Shown: in pieces, positions 44,385 through 52,798 of the stretch
Layout: each line of letters begins with the position of its first letter
Numbering within the stretch: the stretch's first letter is position 1
Assembly (NCBI GenBank): GCA_031276635.1
Contig: JAISMU010000179.1
Location: 1-61,530 of the forward strand
Origin: Deltaproteobacteria bacterium
GTDB lineage: Bacteria; Desulfobacterota; Desulfarculia; Adiutricales; Adiutricaceae
DNA length: 61,530 nucleotides
Direction: 5' to 3'
Notes under the pieces: generated by a model
What the model was told of the DNA's origin: nothing
Databases searched by the model: none
Seen by the model: the letters and a program-made list of their open reading frames with translations, nothing else
Translations under genes and position numbers: made by a program

Positions 44385-44452
44385 TTTATCCTCTGATTTC
44401 GGCCTGGGCCCCACCCTCAGGCTCACTGGGGCGGTTGAGCGCCGCGGAGCGC

Positions 44453-45508
44453 CTATTTCTTATTCCGGTTGGAGCGGGAGGTTTTCGGTTTTGATCTGGG
44501 CTTAGACTTGGGCTTGGGCTTGGCTGGCGGCTTCACCGCGGTCGCCCCCTCGGGCTTGGCGCCGTTGTCGCTGGCCAAACTGGGCTCTGAGCCTTGAGCG
44601 GCTGAAACATTTGAATCCGAGACATTGGAGCCCGAGACATTAGATTCCGAAGATTCCGAGACATTGGCCGCCGAAACATTAGAATCCGAGACATTGGCGC
44701 TTGAGACGTTGGCCGCCGAAACATTGGCCGCCGATCCATTAACCGAACCGGACGCAGCGGTCGGAACGGCCCCAGTAGCCGCCGTCGTCCCGCCAGAGCC
44801 CGAGAGCTGAGCCAGGCGGTTGCCGGCCAGGAGATCCAGATAAGAAAGCCGATTGGGATAAGTCAACAGCAAGGTCTCGTAAACCTGTCGGGAAGCCTCA
44901 AGTTGACCTATTTTCGCCAGCACCCGCCCCACGGCCAGAGTCAATTCCGTCTCGACAGCCATAGCCCCGAGATCATTCGGCCCCGACCCTTTGGCCAAGG
45001 CCTGAGCGGACCGATAATATTTTGAGGCGGCCGTCAAATCGCCCTGATCCTCATACAAGGCCCCCAGGGTGAACAGAATATTGACTTTCAAGGCCTCGTC
45101 CCGCGGCTCAAGATTTTCGGCGATCTTTTCCAGGGCGGTCGTGGCCGCGGGGTAATTCTTGGCCACGGCTTGAGCCAAGGCCAAGGCGATGGCGGCGGCC
45201 TCGGAGGAGTCCAGGCCTGGATTGGCCTCCACGACCTCAGTCAAGGCCAGGATGGAGCTGGCCTTGTCCCCGGCGGCGTTGGCTTCCGAGGCGTTGATGG
45301 CTTCCGAGGCGTTGATGGAGGCGCTCAGGACATTTTTGGCGCGGACATTGGAAATAATCAGAGCCGCGACCACCACCACCACCAAGGCCAGGGCCCCCAA
45401 GGCAAACTGACTGGTGTGGGTCAGAAAATAATTGTAAGCCTTCTCCGAGGTGGTCATAAACGCGTCGTCAGAGCGCAGCAGCTTTTTAATGTTAACCTGT
45501 TTTGCCAT
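44453..45508 (-). CDS. YfgM-like TPR membrane protein with 15-base repeat region
   Basis: The 351-residue protein starts AKQVNIKKLLRSDDAFMTTS and has one transmembrane helix (about 35-55, FALGALALVVVVVAALII) and then TPR-like helices (EALKVNILFTLGALYEDQGD; ETELTLAVGRVLAKIGQLEA). The topology fits YfgM/ancillary Sec-associated proteins that act as periplasmic chaperones. After residue 240 comes a run of five-residue units (SAANV, SSANV, SDSNV) encoded by 15-base repeats around 44600-44745, then a Lys/Pro/Ser tail. The repeat tail is unusual for YfgM. Confidence 0.7.
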   Translation of the reverse strand: MAKQVNIKKLLRSDDAFMTTSEKAYNYFLTHTSQFALGALALVVVVVAALIISNVRAKNVLSASINASEAINASEANAAGDKASSILALTEVVEANPGLDSSEAAAIALALAQAVAKNYPAATTALEKIAENLEPRDEALKVNILFTLGALYEDQGDLTAASKYYRSAQALAKGSGPNDLGAMAVETELTLAVGRVLAKIGQLEASRQVYETLLLTYPNRLSYLDLLAGNRLAQLSGSGGTTAATGAVPTAASGSVNGSAANVSAANVSSANVSDSNVSAANVSESSESNVSGSNVSDSNVSAAQGSEPSLASDNGAKPEGATAVKPPAKPKPKSKPRSKPKTSRSNRNKK

Positions 45509-45971
45509 TTAAACACTCAAGAAAAATCCGTTGGCCGGAGAGAAATTAAGCCAAGGCCAAGCAGCCGGCCCTGGCCCTGTCCCACGCTGGGACGAATCTG
45601 ACCCCCATCGGGCGACCGGGACCAGGTGAAAAAAATTTTACCTAAAAAATATTCTTTATAATCTCAATCTTAAATTAAATATCTATTCTTACATCTTTAT
45701 ATTATTTAAAACCATATTGTTATAATATTTTCACGTTAAACAAGTCTCAAAAAAACTTTCTGGCCCTCCACCCTGATAAAAAAATCGAATCTCTGGACCA
45801 GAGTCCCCCCAGGCTCCCAATTTTTTTTGGCCATTTTCTGGCCAAACAGCCCTTTAAATACCATTTTTGATCTCTTTTGAAAACCCAAAGGAAAAATTTT
45901 CGCTCTAAGTCCCCTCGCCAGCCCAGACCCGGGCTCAACGAACCAATCAGCCACCCCGGCTCCCAAAAATC
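45509..45971. other. Intergenic region, mostly AT-rich
   Basis: 45640-45740 is AT-rich. A minus-strand frame at 45736-45966 is open but resembles no known protein; its position 5 bases after the stop of the upstream gene leaves a small chance that it is real. Nothing else is seen. Confidence 0.35.
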
Positions 45972-46541
45972 TCAGCTCGGTCGTTGGCGACTGGCCAAAG
46001 CCCGTCTGACCCCCCTTTCCACCGCCCTTTCAATGAGCGCGGCCAACTCTTGGGCCGTCAACTGACTAACGGAGACTACGGCCGGCTCGGCTGGGACTGA
46101 CTGAGGGGGGCGGGGAGCCGGCGGCCCCTCGCTGGGGAGACGATCTGTCAGCAAAATGGCCTCGGCCTCGGCTTGGGGCTCAGGAACCGGGGGAGCCGGC
46201 GCGGCCTGGGGAGCCGGAGGAACCTGGGGAACCTGGGGAACCGGAGGCCGCGGCGGGGCGGGAGGTCGAGGAATAGGGGCTGGGCTCCGCTGACTCAACG
46301 ACTCTAGGGACTCTGGAGGCTCTGGGGACTCCGAGGGCTCGACTATGACTGTTGGATCCGCGACCACCTTGTCCAGACGCTGGATGAGGGCCTCCAACTC
46401 CAGGTCCATGGCCTGACTCTTGGCCAAGGTTTCCTCCATGGGCCCTTGGTCATGAAAATTGATTTCCTCAAACCCCTCAATATCAATATCAAAGGTGTCG
46501 TCGCCGGGCAGACGGTCGTCGTCATCGCGCTCAGGATTCAT
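45972..46541 (-). CDS. Acidic/proline-rich protein of unknown function
   Basis: The 189-residue protein has an acidic N-terminal third (PERDDDDRLPGDDTFDIDIE), a Pro/Ala/Val-rich middle (RPPAPPRPPVPQVPQV) and a short helical C-terminus (LTAQELAALIERAVERGVRR). There is no signal peptide or membrane helix, so it is probably cytoplasmic. It lies 36 bases downstream of the lipoprotein gene in the same direction and is probably co-transcribed. The layout (acidic linker plus terminal helix) suggests an adaptor, but nothing more can be read. Confidence 0.55.
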   Translation of the reverse strand: MNPERDDDDRLPGDDTFDIDIEGFEEINFHDQGPMEETLAKSQAMDLELEALIQRLDKVVADPTVIVEPSESPEPPESLESLSQRSPAPIPRPPAPPRPPVPQVPQVPPAPQAAPAPPVPEPQAEAEAILLTDRLPSEGPPAPRPPQSVPAEPAVVSVSQLTAQELAALIERAVERGVRRALASRQRPS

Positions 46542-46577
46542 GCCTCTCTCTTCTCCCCAGAAACCTCTGGGCCAGCC

Positions 46578-47429
46578 TTAAAGCCACTCTTGGGCAAACC
46601 CGACCGGGGTAGCCAGATAAAAACTCCCCGGGTCCAGGAGCGCCCCCAGAACCACCTGGTCATAGCTAATAGCCAGGCTTCGCCTGTTCCTGGAGCCGCC
46701 CAAGCGAGCGGCGATCCGAAAAGGAAAATCCAACTCCCGGGGCTCAACTCCCGCGTCCCGACGAGTCACGGCCCGGATGTCGTCGTAATTGATCTCCAGG
46801 CGCTCCCCAGACCGGGTCTGAGAGACCAACTCACGGATAACCGGAACTCGCTCCGCCCCCGGGGCTCCGTCCAGAGTTAGCCGGGCCAGGAATCCCCCGC
46901 CTTCTGGCCAGACCCGGATAACCGTCCTGGGGGAGGGGCCTTGGGAAACCCGCAGCAGCTCGGCCTGGCTCGGGGGAGCCACCAGACCTCCGATCAAAAG
47001 AGAGGTCAGCTCCTCTGGGCTCAGGGGAATGGGCAACGGATGGGCCCCCAGATCGGCCCGCGAGCCGGTGGCGTGAACTTTCCGGCCATAATCCAGAGTC
47101 TGAGCCATCTCCCCGTGGATCAAAAGACGAAAAGCCGGGCTCCCGGTCGGACCCAGAGCCAAAAACTGGAAAATATCCGGCTTCTGGGCCAGGGCCTCAA
47201 ACTGGAAGTGGTGCCGGCCTCCGTTGTCGGCCACATAGTTGGCCGAGCCTCGCACAGCCACAGCCGGAATCCCCTGACTGGTCGTCCACAACCGTTGAGC
47301 CAGCTCCATAGCCGGCCCAGTCGATTGCGGGCCACTCAGCCCTCCCAACTCTGGGCCCCGGACCTGGCAGGCGCTGAGAAGCCCGGCCAAAACAAAGCCA
47401 CTAACGAGACAACTTAAACATCTTCTCAT
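46578..47429 (-). CDS. Outer-membrane lipoprotein, LolB/DUF4292-like
   Basis: The protein is 283 residues from ATG 47429. The signal peptide and lipobox are RCLSCLVSGFVLAGLLSAC. The mature part has the beta-rich pattern of LolB/DUF4292-type proteins (VRGSANYVADNGGRHHFQFE; FQFLALGPTGSPAFRLLIHG; a PEELTSLLIGG segment). Such proteins bind acyl chains and take part in lipoprotein or lipid sorting at the outer membrane. The start overlaps the end of the TPR lipoprotein gene by 29 bases. No other Lol gene lies in the window, so the LolB role is only a suggestion. Confidence 0.7.
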   Translation of the reverse strand: MRRCLSCLVSGFVLAGLLSACQVRGPELGGLSGPQSTGPAMELAQRLWTTSQGIPAVAVRGSANYVADNGGRHHFQFEALAQKPDIFQFLALGPTGSPAFRLLIHGEMAQTLDYGRKVHATGSRADLGAHPLPIPLSPEELTSLLIGGLVAPPSQAELLRVSQGPSPRTVIRVWPEGGGFLARLTLDGAPGAERVPVIRELVSQTRSGERLEINYDDIRAVTRRDAGVEPRELDFPFRIAARLGGSRNRRSLAISYDQVVLGALLDPGSFYLATPVGFAQEWL

Positions 47430-49101
47430 GGATCTTTTCCGGATTTTCGTGAGACTGACGGATGGCCCGATCATAGGCCCGCCTGGCGTCGTTCCACCGC
47501 CCGGCCTTGGCCAGGGCGTCTCCCAGGTGCTCAAGAATGATCGGATCAAAATTGGAGAGCCTGGCCGCTCTCTCCAAAAGGGGCAAGGCCTTTTTGACAT
47601 CGTCCATCATGAAGTAAATCCAGCCCAGGGTGTCAATGATGTGACCATTGTCCGGCCTCAGGTTGTTGGCCCGGATGGCCAAAATCAGGGCCTCATTGAG
47701 ATTCTCGCGCCGCTCGGCCCAGGTGTAGGCCAAATAGTTGAGGGCGTCCACAAAGTTAGGGTCCAGGGTCACGGCCCGACGGACGGATTTGAGCCCCTCC
47801 GAGGCCCGACCCTGGTTATTGTCCAGCACACCCAACCGAAAATGGATCTCGGCCGAGTCTGGAAACCGTTTCAAACCCTCCAGGTAAGTCTCCCGGGCCT
47901 CAGTAAGGCGGGTAAGGCTCTCCAGCAAAATAGCGTTGGCCACCAGAAGCTGTGGCGCGCCCGGAGCCTCGCGACGGGCGGCTTTCAATAAGCTCAACGC
48001 CTCGCCCAGCTGGTTATCCTTGACCAAAATGGAGCTCAAAAAAATACGAGCGTCCACAAACTGCTCGCTGCGAGCCGGGATCCGCGCCAGCAGCTCCTTG
48101 GCCTCGGCCTGCTGACCCCGCTCCAGACAGACGGAGGCCAAGAGGTAACGAGCTTGGTCATTATCCGGGGAGGTCTTCAGAACCGACTTGAACTCGGCCT
48201 CCGCCTCGGGCAGCATAGACTCCTCAATAAAGACCAGCCCGATGAGGATGCCAGCCTGGGCCTGGTCCTGGGCCTGGCCGCTAATATCCCTTAATAAATT
48301 AATGGCCTCCTGACGGCGACCGGATTTAAGCAGGATGCGCGAGAGCCGGGCCTTGGGCATGTTGGCCTCGGGCCTGGTCTTGATCAGCTGCCGATAACTC
48401 TTCTCCGCCAGGGCGGTCTGCCCGGTCTGCTCATAGAGGATGGCCAGCTCCGTCAGGGCCGAGACAAAGCCAGGATTCTTGGCCAGGGCTCTTTGGAAGT
48501 GGCCGATGGCCTCCCGGGTTTCACCTTTCTTCTGAGACAGGCGCCCTAGAAAGTAATCCGGCAGAAACGAGCCTGGGGCTCGGCTACCCAGACGCCGAAA
48601 GGCTCGATGGGCTTCCTCCAGACGCCCGCTTTCGGCGTACAGGGCCCCCAGGTAGGACAGGGCCTCCTCATTGTGGGGGTCAAGGCGCAGAGCCTCGACA
48701 TATTGGTTCTCGGCCTCGGGCCACTGCCCGGTGGCCGCGGCCAGCCAGGCCGCGAAGAGGCGGGTCTCCGGGTCATTGGGATTCATCTCAATGGCCTTGG
48801 CCAAGTAAGCCTGGGCCTCATCGACCCGACCGGAGCGGCTTAAGAGCTTAGCCAGCTCAACGCGCAGATAATAGGAATCCTCGCCAGCCAGGCTGACCGC
48901 CTGGCGCAGGGATTTGACCGCCTCGTCATCCCGCCGCTCCATCTCCTCGTATTGGGCTTTCAAAAAATAGTAGTAGATCTGAGGACGCGGGCCATCGGCG
49001 ACCATGGCCGGGCCCACGCAGCCGGGGCCAAAAAGAGCCAGGCCGGCCAGCCAGAACAGGGCCAAGCTGAGCCGGAAAAAAACGTATATGTTAGACCTCA
49101 T
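47401..49101 (-). CDS. TPR-repeat lipoprotein
   Basis: The protein is 566 residues from ATG 49101 (TTG 49113 is also possible). The signal peptide and lipobox are LALFWLAGLALFGPGC. Essentially the whole mature protein is TPR units of 34 residues (for example EAQAYLAKAIEMNPNDPETR; NEEALSYLGALYAESGRLEE; ALNYLAYTWAERRENLNEA; DTLGWIYFMMDDVKKALPLL). Such lipoproteins are scaffolds for outer-membrane or envelope assemblies. It is transcribed from the rpoH side toward the LolB-like gene, which it overlaps. Confidence 0.85.
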   Translation of the reverse strand: MRSNIYVFFRLSLALFWLAGLALFGPGCVGPAMVADGPRPQIYYYFLKAQYEEMERRDDEAVKSLRQAVSLAGEDSYYLRVELAKLLSRSGRVDEAQAYLAKAIEMNPNDPETRLFAAWLAAATGQWPEAENQYVEALRLDPHNEEALSYLGALYAESGRLEEAHRAFRRLGSRAPGSFLPDYFLGRLSQKKGETREAIGHFQRALAKNPGFVSALTELAILYEQTGQTALAEKSYRQLIKTRPEANMPKARLSRILLKSGRRQEAINLLRDISGQAQDQAQAGILIGLVFIEESMLPEAEAEFKSVLKTSPDNDQARYLLASVCLERGQQAEAKELLARIPARSEQFVDARIFLSSILVKDNQLGEALSLLKAARREAPGAPQLLVANAILLESLTRLTEARETYLEGLKRFPDSAEIHFRLGVLDNNQGRASEGLKSVRRAVTLDPNFVDALNYLAYTWAERRENLNEALILAIRANNLRPDNGHIIDTLGWIYFMMDDVKKALPLLERAARLSNFDPIILEHLGDALAKAGRWNDARRAYDRAIRQSHENPEKIHEKMFKLSR

Positions 49102-49242
49102 AGAATATTCCAAAATCCTACTCGGGCGAATGACGATGGGTGAGGAAAAAAAAGGCTAAGCCCAGAGGCTTAAACTAAAAAGGTCAGAAAAAAACGCTTA
49201 GAAAAAAACAGGCTCACGAAAACCGGCTCAGGCCTGACCCGG

Positions 49243-50226
49243 TCAGACCTGGGTCGTCAAGTCTGGAATCTCCTTGAGCAAGTAGGCTCCCAAGGTTTTC
49301 TTGAGTCGCTCCTCCAACTGCCTGACCCGCTCGCGGCTAACCCCGAACTCCTCGCCGACCTCCTGGAGAGTCACCGGATCCTCAGTTAAGAGTCTCTTAT
49401 CCAGAATCAGCAATTCCCGAGCGTTCAAGGTCTCCCGGAAACGGGCGATCTTGTCGCTCAAGAGCTCGCGCAGTTGAGCGTCAGCCAGAAAATTGTCCAC
49501 CCCCTCCTCATTGCTTGGCAACAGGCTGATCTGGGACTGATCCGAGTCCTGACCAAGGGGGGCGTCCAGGGAAACCTCGCGGCCAGCGGTCAGGCGGATG
49601 TTCATTTCCTTGACCTCGCCCTCGGAGACCCCCAGTCTTTCGGCTAAAAGGCCATAACCTGGATCCAAACCCTCGCGCTGGATTTTCTCCTGTTCTTTTT
49701 TCAAATTGTAAAAAAGCTTGCGCTGGGCCTGGGTCGTGCCCACCTTGACGAGACGCCAGTTATCCATGATATATTTGAGGATATAGGCTTTAATCCAATA
49801 GGAGGCGTAGTAGCTAAACTTGACCCCCCGGGAAGGGTCAAATTTTTTTAACGCCTGCAACAGACCAACGTTACCTTCCTGTATGAGGTCCTGCAGATTA
49901 TTGAGCCAGTGGCTCTGAAACTCCATGGCGATCTTGACCACCAGACGCAGGTTGCCGGTCACCAGCCTTTGACCAGCCTCGGGATCCCCAGTGCGCTTGT
50001 ACTGTTTCAAGAGCTCGGCCTCTTCCTCTTTGGTCAAGAGCTTAAAGCGCTTGACCTCAGCCAGATAAGCCTTCAAAGAGTCCGAGGGGCGGGGCGAGGG
50101 CGGCGAGGGTGAGGGCCGGAGAGCCGGAGCTGGAGCCGGCGGTCGAGGCGCCGGCGGCAGGGAGCCTGGCCTTTCCACCACGGCCATTATTTTCTGGCTC
50201 ACGTCATCCTGGCGACCACCAGACAT
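49243..50226 (-). CDS. rpoH: RNA polymerase sigma-32-type factor
   Basis: The protein is 327 residues from ATG 50226. Region 2 is LVTGNLRLVVKIAMEFQSHW, NLQDLIQEGNVGLLQALKKF and the DNA-melting segment FSYYASYWIKAYILKYIMDN; the RKLFYNLKKEQEKIQ segment matches the RpoH box. Region 4 is VTLQEVGEEFGVSRERVRQL. There is no region 1.1 or long non-conserved region, so it is of the RpoH group (heat shock) rather than RpoD. A Pro/Ser-rich stretch of about 30 residues (RPPAPAPALRPSPSPPSPRP) precedes region 1.2 and is not normal for RpoH. It is followed by the TPR lipoprotein gene 141 bases downstream. Confidence 0.9.
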   Translation of the reverse strand: MSGGRQDDVSQKIMAVVERPGSLPPAPRPPAPAPALRPSPSPPSPRPSDSLKAYLAEVKRFKLLTKEEEAELLKQYKRTGDPEAGQRLVTGNLRLVVKIAMEFQSHWLNNLQDLIQEGNVGLLQALKKFDPSRGVKFSYYASYWIKAYILKYIMDNWRLVKVGTTQAQRKLFYNLKKEQEKIQREGLDPGYGLLAERLGVSEGEVKEMNIRLTAGREVSLDAPLGQDSDQSQISLLPSNEEGVDNFLADAQLRELLSDKIARFRETLNARELLILDKRLLTEDPVTLQEVGEEFGVSRERVRQLEERLKKTLGAYLLKEIPDLTTQV

Positions 50227-51184
50227 AAGAACACCAACTCCCCAAAGACTGAAATTTGAACGGAACCCTGAGCTCAAAGGCCGCTCGACCGGGCTCTAAA
50301 AAAGGAAAAACCAGCTCCTCCCGGAACCGGCCCATCTGGCTAGGCCAACACGCCTCTCCCCAGGGGAGGCGGCCAGCCGTCAAGCCAGCCCACAGCTATA
50401 TAAAATAAAATACCAAGCCCAAAAAAACCAGTTGACATAATAATCTGGAGCCACCCCCCCCAACCAAGCCCTGATAAGCCGCCAAGCCTGGCCCCAAAAA
50501 CGGACGTGGGCCAGAGACCAGCCTCTGGGGGGACCAAAAGCTAGCCTCCAAATTATCAAAAAAGCTATATATTGGCGCTAGGCGAACGCTCCAACACGCT
50601 TTAATCCAATTGACTTTAGCATAAAATCTTGGCCTTGTTAAGAGAAAATCCGGCCTCACGGCCCGGCTGATTTTAGCTTTAGTTAAAAGTTCAACCAAAG
50701 AGTCTAAAATATATTAATTTACAATATAAATATAATAAATTTTTTAATTTTAAAACTTTAAACCTACATTCCGATGACAACGCCCTGAGGGAAAAAGGAA
50801 ACCCGAAGGCATTTCTTTCCTTCATTTCTTGACCACGCCCGACTTAACAATAGACAGTTTGACATTACGAAAGCGCGACAGCCCCCGCCCACAGCCCCCT
50901 TAATACTTGACATTACCAAAACAGTTTTTGCGTTATAATTCCAGATTGGTTATTGGCGGACACCGTCTATATTAGAGAGCTTTCCGCGACAAGGTCAGGC
51001 CGTTAACCACCACCCTTCTCGTCAATTGATTTAAAGTTAGATGCTAATTTTTATATTTTTTATGTAATATTAACATGTTGTAGCAGAAGAATTAGAGCCT
51101 TTTCTTTTCGATTTGAAGCTAATTGATTCTTTTTCCGTAGTTCACGAAAACTATTATTTAGAGAATAAAATAACGTATAGAATA
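50227..51184. other. Intergenic region between rpoH and hicA
   Basis: The divergent region holds the rpoH leader and the hicAB promoter region. 50700-50770 is AT-rich. Two direct repeats of TTGACATTAC[G/C]AAA lie at 50859 and 50907, 48 bases apart. No gene is seen. Confidence 0.45.
50859..50939 (+). promoter_or_regulatory. Direct TTGACATTACxAAA repeats, possible hicAB promoter/operator
   Basis: Copies at 50859-50872 and 50907-50920 differ at one base. A TATAAT lies at 50934-50939, but 21 bases from the second TTGACA, too far for a standard sigma-70 promoter. They could be operator sites for HicB or parts of two promoters. Confidence 0.3.
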
Positions 51185-51376
51185 ATGAAAGCTAAAGATT
51201 TAATTATAAAATTAAAGGAAGCTGGCTGGACATTTTCTTATTCTCGGAGTAGCCACCATTATTTCACTCATCCTGATCGACCCGGTCATAAAATAACCTG
51301 GCCAGTTTACTCTGGAAAAGACCTCAAGCCAGCCACTCTAGCTGAGATTAGAAAAACGACTGGGCTTAAATTTTAA
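51185..51376 (+). CDS. hicA: HicA-type mRNA interferase toxin
   Basis: The protein is 63 residues from ATG 51185; the open frame extends 5' from a TTG without a family match. KAKDLIIKLKEAGWTFSYSR and SSHHYFTHPDRPGHKITWPV show the dsRBD-like HicA fold with the catalytic histidine in the SHH motif, ending LKPATLAEIRKTTGLKF. HicA cuts mRNA when free and is held by HicB. hicB follows 39 bases downstream. The gene is more AT-rich than its neighbours, which fits acquisition. Confidence 0.9.
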   Translation: MKAKDLIIKLKEAGWTFSYSRSSHHYFTHPDRPGHKITWPVYSGKDLKPATLAEIRKTTGLKF

Positions 51377-51415
51377 CTGTTTTCTCTCCTTAATATTACT
51401 GTGAGGAAAAATTTA

Positions 51416-51814
51416 ATGAAAAAAACTTATTGGACTAGGTTTTTCGCTTGTGAAGGCATTCCAGGTTATACCGCGCAAGCGCCTGATCTGGATTTCAACG
51501 TGACCGAAGGGGACAGCTGGGATGAAGCTATTTTTATGGCGAAAGATATGATCACCGGTTGGCTGGAAATATGCCTCCGAGACGGAGTCCCTTTGCCTGA
51601 GGCTCGCAGCTATGAGGATGTGCGCTCTCTGGAAGTTCCCGAGGGTATTGAGTCAGTCTCATTAGTGGAAATTTCTGTTGACCTGGGACTCCAAAGGCCA
51701 ATGCTTCCTGAGGCCATCTGGGCAGATCTGGCTAAATTTTCCCAAAAAGAGGGCTTGCCGGTTGGAGAAATATTGGCGCGCGCCGCGCGAGAGTTTATCG
51801 CTCGGCATACTTGA
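51416..51814 (+). CDS. hicB: HicB-type antitoxin
   Basis: The protein is 132 residues from ATG 51416, with GTGAGGA nine bases upstream; GTG 51401 is possible. The N-terminal half has the HicB RNase-H-like fold (GIPGYTAQAPDLDFNVTEGD; DEAIFMAKDMITGWLEICLR; VPLPEARS). The C-terminal segment LPEAIWADLAKFSQKEGLPV followed by EILARAAREFIA suggests a DNA-binding arc/CopG-like helix unit, so the pair probably represses its own promoter. It completes a HicAB toxin-antitoxin module. Confidence 0.88.
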   Translation: MKKTYWTRFFACEGIPGYTAQAPDLDFNVTEGDSWDEAIFMAKDMITGWLEICLRDGVPLPEARSYEDVRSLEVPEGIESVSLVEISVDLGLQRPMLPEAIWADLAKFSQKEGLPVGEILARAAREFIARHT

Positions 51815-52706
51815 TAATTATCGTTAAACAATGTGTAAGTAGCTAAAGTCACCACTGAAAATTTTGCATGATTCAGACCACAGGGATGAGGCCACGCCTC
51901 ATGAAAGTTTACCAGGAAACTCAAGATAACCCAGCGAAATTACCTCAAAAATAGCCTTGAAATACCTTGTTCCCTGGGAATCCTTTATCTTAATTTCATT
52001 ATAAAATTTGTTATTTTATTTATTTCAGTGAATTTACTTGACTATTTATTTCAATATATTTACTAATAATTTATTTTAATAATATTAAAATATAATTTTC
52101 GGCAATTAGCATTTTGTTTTAGGGAGGGTGGCTGAACGAATTTTCCATACAGCCCACTCATTAGGAGCGCCTCACAAACCTGTGTCATTAATAGCCCTTC
52201 AATTTATAAGTCTTTAAAAGAAGCGGGCCATGCCTATTATGCTGACCAACCTATTCCTTCCTTGTTGACCCTGAAAGATAAAGGAGGAAGGTAGCTATTT
52301 TTAGAGCTTCTGTCAGAAGTATCTCATCTAAAAACCATAAATCAGCGAATTTAGATAAACTGACTCTTCAGCGGTGACGTGGAGTTCTGTCTTTAGCTCT
52401 AATCTGGGGCAGGTCAATTCCGAGGGTATGACTGACTCGACTGGGTCAGCGTATGAGGGAAGTCAACCTTCACCGGTTAAAAGCTCTAAAAAATCTCTCT
52501 GGAGGAAGACAGCCGCTTGGAAAATCAGGCCAAACCTACCTGTTTAATATAGTTACGGCATCAAGGCGCCCCGGACCACCTGACCAGACCTCCGATTGAC
52601 CTCAGCCAAATCTCAAGGCTCCGAGCCGCCAAGCCTAAAGCTCTCCTCTAACTTAAGCTGAATCTCTCGCGCCGCTGAAAAAAAATGAATTTATTTTTAA
52701 AAACGT
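51815..52706. other. Long intergenic region before the flagellin gene
   Basis: Nearly 900 bases have no recognisable gene. The stretch 51990-52110 is AT-rich, and 52190-52600 has near-coding composition, but every frame is interrupted (for instance LKEAGHAYYADQPIPSLLTL between stops near 52210-52270). It may be a decayed gene that I cannot name. Confidence 0.4.
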
Positions 52707-52733
52707 TAAAGTCCTTTGCCAAATAACCGATAA
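52707..52733 (+). promoter_or_regulatory. Sigma-28 (FliA) type promoter of the flagellin gene
   Basis: TAAAGTCC, an 11-base spacer, then ACCGATAA. This matches the flagellar class 3 consensus TAAAGTTT-N11-GCCGATAA at 13 of 16 positions. It lies 66 bases before the flagellin ATG, a normal leader length. Confidence 0.8.
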
Positions 52734-52798
52734 GATATTTGAGGAAAGTTTGAGCCCCCTCGAACTGATCTCAGACTCTGGAGAAAGGAAGGCGCGAC

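Noticed and set aside
45736-45966. Small minus-strand frame after the Pro-rich acidic gene
   Set aside because: No recognisable domain and no clear ribosome site; kept only as a remote possibility.
49205-49237. A terminator hairpin after rpoH
   Set aside because: Only a five-base stem (CAGGC/GCCTG) with a T-run on the minus strand; too weak to list as a feature.
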